Shown here: positions 1-5,722 of the stretch, one piece after another
Position numbering within the stretch: the first letter of the stretch is position 1
Layout: every line of letters starts with the position of its first letter
Assembly: GCA_937967955.1 (NCBI GenBank)
Contig: CALBUB010000079.1
Coordinates: 1 to 7,718 of the forward strand
Source of the DNA: an uncultured Bacillota bacterium
GTDB taxonomy: Bacteria; Bacillota; Clostridia; Tissierellales; Tepidimicrobiaceae
Direction: 5' to 3'
Length of the DNA: 7,718 bases
Notes under the pieces: generated by a model
What the model saw: only the letters and a program-made list of their open reading frames with translations
Databases searched by the model: none
Told to the model about the DNA's origin: nothing
Position numbers and translations under genes: made by a program

Positions 1-1
1 G

Positions 2-55
2 TATAAAATAGATTATGATTTGTTGAATGAAGAATATAAAGTTTATCCTGTATAA
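2..55 (+). CDS. C-terminal end of an upstream gene (partial)
   Basis: Only one forward frame is open from the left edge. It reads 17 codons ending Tyr-Lys-Val-Tyr-Pro-Val and stops at TAA 53-55; the other two frames hit stops within the first 11 bases. A strong intrinsic terminator begins about 30 bases after this stop, which is what the end of a real transcription unit looks like. Too little is visible to name the product, and the frame could be open by chance. Confidence 0.45.
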   Translation, partial: YKIDYDLLNEEYKVYPV

Positions 56-83
56 ACATTAAATTAAATAAGGAAAACTTTTA

Positions 84-137
84 ATTAAAGTGCATCCTTA
101 AGCACGAAAAAGCTTTGGGATGCACTTTAGTGTTTTT
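84..137 (+). terminator. Intrinsic terminator of the upstream gene
   Basis: A perfect 12-bp stem pairs TAAAGTGCATCC (86-97) with GGATGCACTTTA (118-129). Inside the 20-base loop a further 4-bp helix forms (AAGC 100-103 with GCTT 112-115). A run of five T (133-137) follows three bases after the stem. This is a textbook Rho-independent terminator and it separates the upstream gene from the kor operon. Confidence 0.9.
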
Positions 138-225
138 AACCTATATTGTAAAAAATTTAATACTATTTTTACTTTAGGAAACTGAAACATATCCTGCAGG
201 TATTACAAAAATCATGAAATAAATC

Positions 226-254
226 TTGCAATATAAACATTATTTTGTTATTAT
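226..254 (+). promoter_or_regulatory. Promoter of the kor operon (sigma-A type, extended -10)
   Basis: A -35 box TTGCAA (226-231) is separated by exactly 17 bases from a -10 box TATTAT (249-254). A TG dinucleotide (246-247), one base before the -10, gives the extended -10 form. Transcription would start near 261, leaving a leader of about 33 bases before the korD start. The rest of 138-284 is AT-rich and I see no riboswitch or T-box structure in it. Confidence 0.7.
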
Positions 255-293
255 TAAATTGATAAGACAATTCTCACAAGGGGGATGTATTTA

Positions 294-494
294 TTGGAAA
301 AGGTAAAGAGTGATAAATTAATCATAGAAAAATATCTATGTAAGGGCTGTGGAATATGTGTGGCTTTTTGTCCTAAAAATGTATTAGAGATAAAAGATAA
401 TAAAGTTAATATACGTGATTTGGATTCTTGTATTCAATGTGGTCTTTGTGAATTGAGATGTCCAGATTTTGCTATATATTTAGGGGGTAATTAA
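294..494 (+). CDS. korD: 2-oxoacid:ferredoxin oxidoreductase, delta subunit (2[4Fe-4S] ferredoxin-like)
   Basis: This small protein of 66 residues has two complete CxxCxxCxxxCP motifs (Cys16/19/22/26 and Cys46/49/52/56), each binding a [4Fe-4S] cluster. Its role is to pass electrons between the catalytic KorAB core and external ferredoxin. It heads a four-subunit operon in the order D-A-B-C, the order known for the 2-oxoglutarate oxidoreductase oorDABC of Helicobacter and Campylobacter. I chose the TTG at 294: the SD AAGGGGG (278-284) lies 9 bases before it, whereas the in-frame ATG at 285 abuts that SD with no spacer. The choice removes three residues and leaves both cluster motifs intact. 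korA begins two bases after the stop. The subunit identity is secure; the substrate of the complex is inferred. Confidence 0.9.
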   Translation: MEKVKSDKLIIEKYLCKGCGICVAFCPKNVLEIKDNKVNIRDLDSCIQCGLCELRCPDFAIYLGGN

Positions 495-496
495 CT

Positions 497-1633
497 ATGG
501 CTGATAGAAAAGTTGTACTAATGCAAGGTAATGAAGCTTGTGTTGAAGGTGCAATAATTGCTGGAATGCGATTTTATGCTGGCTATCCTATTACCCCATC
601 TACAGAGATAGCTGAAATTTCTGCTGCAAAACTTCCTAGAATTGGTGGAATGTTTATTCAAATGGAGGATGAGATTGCAAGTATCAGTGCAGTTATTGGT
701 GCATCCTTAGCAGGTAAAAAAGCTATGACTGCTACCAGTGGTCCAGGCTTTTCACTAAAACAAGAGGGAATAGGATATGCAATTATTGCAGAAGTTCCAT
801 GTGTAATAGTCAATGTACAAAGGGGAGGTCCAAGTACTGGAATGCCAACGGCCCCTGCACAAGGAGATGTAATGCAGGCTAGATGGGGGACTCATGGTGA
901 ACACTCTATAATAACTTTGTATCCATCTACTGTAAAAGAAGTCCTTTATACTACTATTAGAGCTTTTAATCTAGCTGAAAAATACAGAACTCCTGTTATT
1001 TTACTTATGGATGAAGTAATAGGCCATATGAGAGAAAAGGTTGAGCTTCCAAATCCAAGTGATATTGAAATATACAATAGAAAAAAACCTACTTGTAAGC
1101 CAAATGAATACATGCCTTATAGAGTAAAGAATGGAGATATAGTCCCTGAAATGGCAAGTATAGGAGATGGCTACAGGTGGCATGTTACAGGTTTAGTTCA
1201 TGATGAAACTGGCTTTCCCACAAACGATAGCAATATTGCTGAAACTTTAATAAAAAGATTGGTGGGAAAAATTGAAAATAATTTAGATGATATAGTTCAA
1301 TATGAAGAATACAAATTAGATGATGCAGATGAAGTAATAATTGCTTATGGTTCTACTGCTAGGTCTGTAAAAGCTGCAATTGATATATTGAGAAGTAAAG
1401 GAAAGAAGATTGGTTTATTTAGACCCATAACTATATGGCCTTCACCAAAGAAGCAAATTAAAGAATTAGCAGAAAAGGTCAATAGAATTACTGTAATAGA
1501 AATGAATTTAGGTCAGTATTATTTAGAGGTAGATAGAATTGCTGGTAAATATACAGAAGTAGCTAAATTTGGTAGAGTTAATGGAGAGTTGATTTCCCCC
1601 AAAGATATAATTTCCTTTTTAGAGGAGGGTTAA
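497..1633 (+). CDS. korA: 2-oxoacid:ferredoxin oxidoreductase, alpha subunit (probably 2-oxoglutarate)
   Basis: The 378-residue protein is full length for the alpha chain of KorAB-type enzymes, which convert a 2-oxoacid and CoA to acyl-CoA and CO2 while reducing ferredoxin. Visible family signatures are QGNEA (10-14), YPITPSTE (30-37), the QMEDE segment (55-59), the TSGPGFSL loop (80-87) and RGGPSTG (109-115), followed by the PTAPAQGD-type segment. The N-terminal half is the pyrimidine-binding domain that shares the thiamine diphosphate site with KorB; the C-terminal part is a transketolase-C-like domain. The SD GGGGG (483-487) lies inside the end of korD, 9 bases before the ATG. The stop overlaps the korB start by one base (TAATG), so the two are translationally coupled. 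Related VorB-type subunits accept branched-chain oxoacids, so 2-oxoglutarate is the likely but unproven substrate. Confidence 0.92.
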   Translation: MADRKVVLMQGNEACVEGAIIAGMRFYAGYPITPSTEIAEISAAKLPRIGGMFIQMEDEIASISAVIGASLAGKKAMTATSGPGFSLKQEGIGYAIIAEVPCVIVNVQRGGPSTGMPTAPAQGDVMQARWGTHGEHSIITLYPSTVKEVLYTTIRAFNLAEKYRTPVILLMDEVIGHMREKVELPNPSDIEIYNRKKPTCKPNEYMPYRVKNGDIVPEMASIGDGYRWHVTGLVHDETGFPTNDSNIAETLIKRLVGKIENNLDDIVQYEEYKLDDADEVIIAYGSTARSVKAAIDILRSKGKKIGLFRPITIWPSPKKQIKELAEKVNRITVIEMNLGQYYLEVDRIAGKYTEVAKFGRVNGELISPKDIISFLEEG

Positions 1634-2445
1634 TGTTGGTAAGCCAATTGATTGATAAATATTTTAGAACTGATCGTCTTCCACATATATGGTGTCCCGG
1701 CTGTGGTAATGGTATAGTATTAAGGGCTATAGTTAAAGCTATTGACAATCTTGGTTTAAACAAAGATGAGGTATGTGTTGTTTCTGGAATTGGATGTTCA
1801 TCTAGAGCATCAGGATATTTAGACTTTAATACGGTCCACACAACCCATGGAAGAGCTTTAGCTTTTGCAACAGGTATTAAGTTATCAAATTCCAAATTAC
1901 ATGTAATTGTTATAACAGGGGATGGAGACTGTGCTGCTATTGGCGGAAACCATTTGATTCATGCTGCCAGAAGAAATATAGATATAACAACTATCGTATT
2001 TAATAACAATATATATGGCATGACTGGCGGACAATATTCACCAACTACCCCCACTGGTAGTACGGGAACTACAGCGCCTTACGGTAATTTAGACTATAAT
2101 TTCGATCTATGTCATTTGGCAAAATCTGCAGGTGCAACCTATGTAAGTAGATCTACAGTATATGCAGCTAATATGATTATAAAACAAGTAGAAGAAGGAA
2201 TAAAAAATAGAGGTTTTTCCTTTATAGAAACATTGACTACATGTCCTACTTATTATGGTAGAAAAAACAAATTAGGAAATGCAGTAGATATGATAAATCA
2301 TTTAAAGGAAATTACTGTTAATATAAGTGCCTATGAAAAATTACCTGAGGAAGAAAGAAAGGAAAAAATACCAATTGGAGTACTTTATAGAACAATTAGA
2401 CCAGAGTATACTGAAAGATATGAAGAATTAATGAAATCATTTTAA
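1633..2445 (+). CDS. korB: 2-oxoacid:ferredoxin oxidoreductase, beta subunit (thiamine diphosphate and Fe-S)
   Basis: The 270-residue beta subunit binds the diphosphate end of thiamine diphosphate and the proximal [4Fe-4S] cluster. The CPGCG motif (Cys21, Cys24), Cys55 in GIGCSSR and Cys204 in the TTCPTYYG segment provide the cluster ligands. The thiamine diphosphate motif starts at GDGD (96-99) and ends at FNNNIYGMTGGQ (123-134), which also provides the Mg2+ ligands. DRLPHIWCPGCG near the N-terminus is typical of Kor-type beta chains. The ATG shares its A with the korA stop. AGGAGG (1623-1628) lies only 4 bases upstream, so the TTG codon immediately after the ATG is a possible alternative start one residue shorter. 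No active-site residue I looked for is missing. Confidence 0.92.
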   Translation: MLVSQLIDKYFRTDRLPHIWCPGCGNGIVLRAIVKAIDNLGLNKDEVCVVSGIGCSSRASGYLDFNTVHTTHGRALAFATGIKLSNSKLHVIVITGDGDCAAIGGNHLIHAARRNIDITTIVFNNNIYGMTGGQYSPTTPTGSTGTTAPYGNLDYNFDLCHLAKSAGATYVSRSTVYAANMIIKQVEEGIKNRGFSFIETLTTCPTYYGRKNKLGNAVDMINHLKEITVNISAYEKLPEEERKEKIPIGVLYRTIRPEYTERYEELMKSF

Positions 2446-2465
2446 TATTAAAGGAGAGATATCTA

Positions 2466-3032
2466 ATGAAATATAGGGAGTTTAGGCTTACTGGTTCAGG
2501 AGGACAAGGACTTATATTGGCAGGTATAATTTTGGCAGAAGCTGCATTACTTGATGGGAAAAATGTAATACAGTCTCAAGCCTATGGCCCAGAAGCTAGA
2601 GGTGGAGCCAGTAAAGCTGAAGTGATTATAAGCGATAAGGAAATAAATTATCCTAAAATAGAAGAATGTGATTTATTATTAGCATTAACGCAAAAAGCTT
2701 ATGATAAATATATAAATACTTTGAAGGCAGATGGTATATTAATTGCAGATGATAGCGTTAAATTAGACATTGATTCAAATTCTGATATTAAAGTTTATTC
2801 TTTACCCATATTAGCGACAGCTAGTGAAAAAATTGGAAAGCCTATGGTTACCAATATGGTTGCTTTAGGTACTATATTAGCAATAACAGATGTTGTAAGC
2901 CAAGAATCTCTTGAGAATGCAGTATTAAGCAGAGTACCAAAAGGTACAGAAAGTTTAAATAAACAAGCTTTAGTTGAAGGTATAAACTTAGTAAAAAAAG
3001 AAAAAAGGATAGATAGCTATGAAACATGTTGA
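2466..3032 (+). CDS. korC: 2-oxoacid:ferredoxin oxidoreductase, gamma subunit
   Basis: The 188-residue protein is the gamma chain, the Rossmann-like domain associated with CoA use in this family. It has the glycine-rich TGSGGQG motif (9-15) and the SQAYGPEARGGAS signature (37-49), both characteristic of KorC/PorC. Length is normal for a separate gamma subunit. It starts 20 bases after korB with a clear SD (AAGGAGAG, 2451-2458). Its 3' end overlaps the following regulator gene by 14 bases in another frame. With korD, korA and korB it completes the enzyme, so nothing needed for a soluble four-subunit complex is absent from the operon. Confidence 0.92.
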   Translation: MKYREFRLTGSGGQGLILAGIILAEAALLDGKNVIQSQAYGPEARGGASKAEVIISDKEINYPKIEECDLLLALTQKAYDKYINTLKADGILIADDSVKLDIDSNSDIKVYSLPILATASEKIGKPMVTNMVALGTILAITDVVSQESLENAVLSRVPKGTESLNKQALVEGINLVKKEKRIDSYETC

Positions 3033-3888
3033 TTTAATTAAAGTTATTCATAAAGAGTATAATAGGATGAGTAAAGGACACAAACTAATAGCTGAATATA
3101 TAATAAACCACTATGATACTGCTGCTTTTATGACTGCAGCAGATCTTGGTAATAAAGTAGGAGTAAGTGAATCTACTGTTGTAAGATTTGCCAACGTACT
3201 AGGTTATAGTGGCTATAGAGAGCTACAAAAAGAGTTACAAGAATTAATAAAGAGTAAATTAACAACGGTTCAAAGAATTTCAATGAGTACAACTGATTTT
3301 AAAGATTATGAAAATATATTGAAGGAAGTTGTAAAAAAAGACATACACAATATAGAAAATATATTAGACGAAATAGATTTTAATGTATTTAAAGAAGCAA
3401 TAAAAGTTATATTGGAATCAAAAAATGTATATGTATTAGGCCTTAGAAGTTCATCCTTTTTAGCTGGCTACTTAGGGTTTTATTTAAATTTCTTATTAGA
3501 TAATGTTAAGATAGTCAAGGCTGGCCCAAATGATGTATTTGAACAGCTATTAAAAATAAGTAAGGATGATGTAATTATAGGAATTAGTTATCCTAGATAC
3601 TCTAATAGAACATTGGAAGCATTAGATTATGGAAAAACAAAAGGGGCAAAGATAATAAGTATTACCGATAGCTTAATATCACCAGTAAACCAATATGCAG
3701 ACTATGTTTTATTAGCAAGTAGCAATATGTTGTCTTTTGTTGATTCTCTAGTTGCTCCAATGAGTCTTATTAATGCTCTTATAATTGCAATAAGTACAGA
3801 AAAAGGTGAGCAGATTACTTCATACTTTGAAGACTTAGAAAATATATGGGAAAAATATAATATATACATGACAAACAACAGAGAATAA
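3019..3888 (+). CDS. MurR/RpiR-family transcriptional regulator (HTH plus SIS domain)
   Basis: The 289-residue protein has the two-domain layout of the family. The N-terminal RpiR-type helix-turn-helix has its core at about 39-60 (MTAADLGNKVGVSESTVVRF), followed by LGYSGYRELQKEL. The C-terminal SIS domain (about 120-260) starts its core at NVYVLGLRSSS and carries the IGISYPRYSNRT segment typical of many clostridial members. SIS domains normally bind phosphosugars or related phosphorylated ligands. The ATG lies within the end of korC (14-base overlap) behind an AAAGGAT SD, and a terminator follows directly, so it is the last gene of the kor operon. It probably controls that operon, but no operator could be assigned and its ligand is unknown. 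Family assignment is secure; the target is inference. Confidence 0.9.
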   Translation: MKHVDLIKVIHKEYNRMSKGHKLIAEYIINHYDTAAFMTAADLGNKVGVSESTVVRFANVLGYSGYRELQKELQELIKSKLTTVQRISMSTTDFKDYENILKEVVKKDIHNIENILDEIDFNVFKEAIKVILESKNVYVLGLRSSSFLAGYLGFYLNFLLDNVKIVKAGPNDVFEQLLKISKDDVIIGISYPRYSNRTLEALDYGKTKGAKIISITDSLISPVNQYADYVLLASSNMLSFVDSLVAPMSLINALIIAISTEKGEQITSYFEDLENIWEKYNIYMTNNRE

Positions 3889-3895
3889 GCAATTT

Positions 3896-3931
3896 ATGGC
3901 CACGGTTTATTCTACCATGGCCATTTTCTAT
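3896..3931 (+). terminator. Intrinsic terminator of the kor-rpiR operon
   Basis: ATGGCCACGG (3896-3905) pairs with CCATGGCCAT (3915-3924), forming seven outer pairs, one C-A mismatch and two or three inner pairs around a 7-9 base loop. The T-rich run TTTTCTATTTT follows. It begins 7 bases after the rpiR stop. Confidence 0.85.
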
Positions 3932-3954
3932 TTTATTAAATACTCATAATTTAC

Positions 3955-4058
3955 TTTATCTTAAATGATAAAATATATTTATAACTATTATATAGTAAAA
4001 AATTAAAACATATGAAAAGGCACACATATTATCATAATAAATATTATCATAAATGATA
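3955..4058. promoter_or_regulatory. Pair of near-identical palindromic boxes (candidate operators)
   Basis: TATCTTAAATGATA (3957-3970) and TATCATAAATGATA (4045-4058) match at 13 of 14 positions. Both are palindromic: the first extends to TTTATC-N6-GATAAA (3955-3972), and the second is TATCAT-AA-ATGATA. They are 88 bases apart start to start. The second sits just upstream of the presumed -35 region of the phosphatase promoter, a natural place for a regulator. AT-rich sequence produces palindromes by chance, so binding is only inferred. I do not recognise the motif as a known Fur, PerR or Rex box. Confidence 0.4.
4026..4052. repeat. Tandem direct repeat of 12 bp
   Basis: ATATTATCATAA occurs at 4026-4037 and again, identically, at 4041-4052 with a 15-bp period. 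The second copy supplies the left half of the palindrome at 4045-4058. It may be a half-site adding to the candidate operator, or simply low-complexity AT-rich sequence. Confidence 0.5.
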
Positions 4059-4079
4059 CTATTTAAAACTAAAAAAATC

Positions 4080-4088
4080 TGTTATAAT
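4080..4088 (+). promoter_or_regulatory. Extended -10 promoter of the histidine-phosphatase gene
   Basis: TGTTATAAT (4080-4088) is a perfect extended -10 element: TG, one base, then consensus TATAAT at 4083-4088. The -35 position 17 bases upstream (TATTTA, 4060-4065) is poor, as is common with extended -10 promoters, and could point to an activator. Transcription would start near 4095. Confidence 0.65.
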
Positions 4089-4123
4089 ATCTAAGAAACA
4101 TTATAAAAAGGAGGAAAACATAT

Positions 4124-4732
4124 ATGAAAAAACTATATCTAGTAAGACATGGAGAATCCGAATGGAATAAATTAAAAAAAATCCAAGGCCAGCAGGATGT
4201 ATCCTTAACAAATAAAGGAATTGAACAAGCAAAAATTACAGGTAAAAGATTAATGAAAGAAAAAATTCAAAAAATATATTCAAGTGATTTAAAAAGGGCC
4301 TATGATTCGGCAAAAATAATAGGTGAAATCTTAAATGTAGAAGTCATTCCTTTAAAAGAGCTAAGAGAAATAAATTTTGGTATATGGGAAGGACTGACTG
4401 AGGATATTGTTAAATCTAAATTCAATAAAGAACATGAAAAATGGTTAAAAGAGCCAGAAAAACTGAAAATTGAAGGAGCTGAAACTATAAAAGAACTGCA
4501 AGAAAGAGTTATGAAAGGGGTAAATAAGATAATTAATCAGGAGAAAGTAGATAATATTTTAATAGTGTCCCATAGTGCAGCCTTGAAAACCATAATTTTA
4601 GGCCTATTAGGAATGGATTTATCATATTTCAAAAACTTATCTTTAAAAAATTTAAGCTTAAGTATAATAGAATTTAGACAATATAACAGAGTGTTGACAC
4701 TATTAAACGATACAAATCATTTAGATATATAG
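4124..4732 (+). CDS. Histidine phosphatase family protein (phosphoglycerate mutase-like)
   Basis: The 202-residue protein belongs to the branch-1 histidine phosphatase superfamily. The LVRHGESEWN motif (6-15) holds the catalytic His9 and Arg8. SSDLKRAYDSA (53-63) contributes Arg58, LREINFGIWEG (80-90) the presumed acid Glu82, and VSHSAAL the second catalytic His150. The QGQQDVSLTNKGIEQA segment (21-36) fits the GpmB, CobC and PhoE-like small enzymes. These act on varied phosphorylated metabolites, so the substrate cannot be read from sequence. CobC (alpha-ribazole phosphatase) is possible, but no cobalamin genes are nearby. It has its own promoter and a strong AGGAGG SD (4109-4114) 9 bases before ATG. 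No terminator follows, so transcription may continue into the hairpin and gene downstream. Confidence 0.88.
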   Translation: MKKLYLVRHGESEWNKLKKIQGQQDVSLTNKGIEQAKITGKRLMKEKIQKIYSSDLKRAYDSAKIIGEILNVEVIPLKELREINFGIWEGLTEDIVKSKFNKEHEKWLKEPEKLKIEGAETIKELQERVMKGVNKIINQEKVDNILIVSHSAALKTIILGLLGMDLSYFKNLSLKNLSLSIIEFRQYNRVLTLLNDTNHLDI

Positions 4733-4736
4733 TAAA

Positions 4737-4822
4737 TTTATTTTAACCTCATAATATCTTCATTAATTGTTAAGAATATGCATAAAGTATTATATAAAAA
4801 GATATTAGGAGGTTAAAATGAA
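4737..4822 (+). promoter_or_regulatory. Long inverted repeat that can sequester the SD and start codon of the next gene
   Basis: TTTTAACCTCATAATATCTT (4741-4760) is the reverse complement of AAGATATTAGGAGGTTAAAA (4799-4818) at 19 of 20 positions; A4751 and G4808 are the mismatch. Pairing continues outward (4740-4819, one G-U pair, then two more pairs), giving about 24 bp in total around a 38-base loop. The right arm contains the whole SD (AGGAGG, 4807-4812) and the ATG at 4818-4820. The left arm starts 5 bases after the phosphatase stop. There is no T-run after the right arm, so it is not an intrinsic terminator. In RNA read through from the phosphatase gene this stem should block ribosome access. 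Confidence 0.75.
4767..4796 (+). promoter_or_regulatory. Candidate promoter inside the hairpin loop
   Basis: TTGTTA (4767-4772) is followed 18 bases later by TATATA (4791-4796); with 17-base spacing the -10 would be TTATAT. Transcription would start near 4802. The RNA would therefore lack the left arm of the inverted repeat and begin only a few bases before the SD. The surrounding AT-richness makes chance matches likely. Confidence 0.45.
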
Positions 4823-5264
4823 AGTTGCCTTCAACATACTAGATAAGATATTAGTAGGCTTAGTTGTCTTGTGTTTTTCTTTTTTAATAGTTGCTCAATT
4901 TTTAAATTATAACAACAATGAGATTTCTATTAGCACTTCCTGGTTTGGCCAGGATAACACTTCAATATTCCAAGGGGAAGACAAATTAGATAAAGGCATA
5001 ATTATTCTTAAAAACTTAAATCCTATCTATGAAGAAGTTGGAATACTGGTAAATGGAGAAAAGGTTGCAGATTTTATTGGAAAAGATGAAATAAAAATAT
5101 CTGTATATCATAACGATATAGTTGAAATAGATGGTACAAAGTATAATAATAGTATAAGTGTAAAAGTTATAGGAATAAGTAAAAATATTGAAAGACCTTC
5201 GCTGGATGAAATGGTTACCACTTCCCAGAGTATTGAAATATTGTGTAAAGTCCAAATAAAATAA
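4818..5264 (+). CDS. Small membrane-anchored protein of unknown function
   Basis: I do not recognise this 148-residue protein. A single hydrophobic segment at about 11-29 follows a short N-terminus with Lys2 and Lys10, so it is probably an N-in signal anchor. There is no lipobox before Cys19 and no obvious signal-peptidase site. The remaining 118 residues would lie outside the cell. They alternate hydrophobic and polar residues in short beta-like stretches (EVGILVNGEKVADFIG, EIKISVYHNDIVEIDG, ISVKVIGIS), suggesting a small beta-rich domain. A strong AGGAGGT SD precedes the ATG, but both lie in the arm of a long inverted repeat. Strong SD, normal composition and intact reading frame support a real gene. 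It lies between a phosphatase gene and aroH, which gives no clear functional clue. Confidence 0.75.
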   Translation: MKVAFNILDKILVGLVVLCFSFLIVAQFLNYNNNEISISTSWFGQDNTSIFQGEDKLDKGIIILKNLNPIYEEVGILVNGEKVADFIGKDEIKISVYHNDIVEIDGTKYNNSISVKVIGISKNIERPSLDEMVTTSQSIEILCKVQIK

Positions 5265-5265
5265 C

Positions 5266-5294
5266 TTGTTACATTGATATTTTTCATATATAAT
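5266..5294 (+). promoter_or_regulatory. Promoter of aroH
   Basis: TTGTTA (5266-5271) is separated by 17 bases from a consensus TATAAT (5289-5294). This is the best-matching -35/-10 pair in the window. Transcription would start near 5301, immediately before the SD, giving a leader of only about 14 bases. Confidence 0.7.
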
Positions 5295-5314
5295 TAACTT
5301 TGGGAAGTGATACA

Positions 5315-5683
5315 ATGAATTTAGTTTCAATAAGAGGTGCCATAACTGTAGAAAATAACAATAAGAAAGATATTATTCAAGCTACAAAAGAATTACTTGC
5401 TTCAATTGAAAAAGAAAATAATCTAAAAAAAGAAAATGTAGTTAGTATATTATTTTCTTCAACTAAAGACTTAGATGCTGAATATCCTGCTAAAGCAGCT
5501 AGAATGTTAGGCTATACTCAGTGCGGACTGATGTGCTTTAATGAAATGTACGTTAAAGGAAGTCTCAGTAAGTGTATAAGAGTAATGATTCTTTATCAAG
5601 ATCCTGTTATAGAACAAAAGCAAGTAAAACATATTTATTTAAAAGGTGCAAAAATTTTAAGGCCTGACTTAACGAGCGAATAA
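5315..5683 (+). CDS. aroH: Chorismate mutase, AroH type
   Basis: The 122-residue enzyme isomerises chorismate to prephenate, the branch point to phenylalanine and tyrosine. It aligns along its length with the trimeric Bacillus subtilis AroH (127 residues). The active-site set of that enzyme is present: Arg7 in the SIRGA segment, Lys60 and Arg63 in PAKAAR, Cys74 and Glu77 in CFNEM, Arg89 in KCIRVM, and Tyr108 in KHIYL. The C-terminal LRPDL is also shared. I start it at ATG 5315, behind an SD-like GGAAGTGA (5303-5310) that fits the anti-SD with one mismatch. An in-frame TTG at 5300 has no SD and sits inside the promoter/start region. No other aromatic-pathway gene is in the window. It has its own promoter and is followed by a short hairpin before cmk. 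Confidence 0.93.
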   Translation: MNLVSIRGAITVENNNKKDIIQATKELLASIEKENNLKKENVVSILFSSTKDLDAEYPAKAARMLGYTQCGLMCFNEMYVKGSLSKCIRVMILYQDPVIEQKQVKHIYLKGAKILRPDLTSE

Positions 5684-5708
5684 GCCACCAATAGGTGGTT
5701 ATTATTTT
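5683..5708 (+). terminator. Short hairpin between aroH and cmk (weak terminator or attenuator)
   Basis: AGCCACC (5683-5689) pairs with GGTGGTT (5694-5700) across an AATA tetraloop, with one G-U pair. The T-rich stretch ATTATTTTAT follows. The stem starts on the last base of the aroH stop codon. Since cmk begins only 15 bases later without a clear promoter of its own, partial termination is more likely than a full stop. Confidence 0.6.
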
Positions 5709-5722
5709 ATAAGGAGGTTCTT

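Noticed and set aside
148..172. Inverted repeat GTAAAAA / TTTTTAC upstream of the kor promoter
   Set aside because: Seven AT-only-biased pairs with an 11-base gap, some 55 bases upstream of the -35 box; expected by chance in such AT-rich DNA.
193..200. Palindrome CCTGCAGG
   Set aside because: Only 8 bp; the flanking bases do not extend the symmetry, and there is no second copy in the intergenic region.
138..284. Possible riboswitch or T-box leader before korD
   Set aside because: The predicted transcript start near 261 leaves only about 33 bases of leader, and I see no conserved riboswitch core or antiterminator structure.
1001..1895. Reverse-strand open frames at 1001-1183 and 1578-1895
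   Set aside because: They lie opposite strongly conserved korA and korB coding sequence, have no family-like motifs and no operon context.
4741..4818. The long inverted repeat as an intrinsic terminator or a mobile-element end
   Set aside because: No T-run follows either arm in the needed direction, the loop is too short to be an element, and there are no target duplications.
4818..4880. Lipoprotein signal in the unknown membrane protein
   Set aside because: Cys19 lies inside the hydrophobic segment, but the residues before it (Leu-Val-Val-Leu) lack the small residue needed at position -1 of a lipobox.
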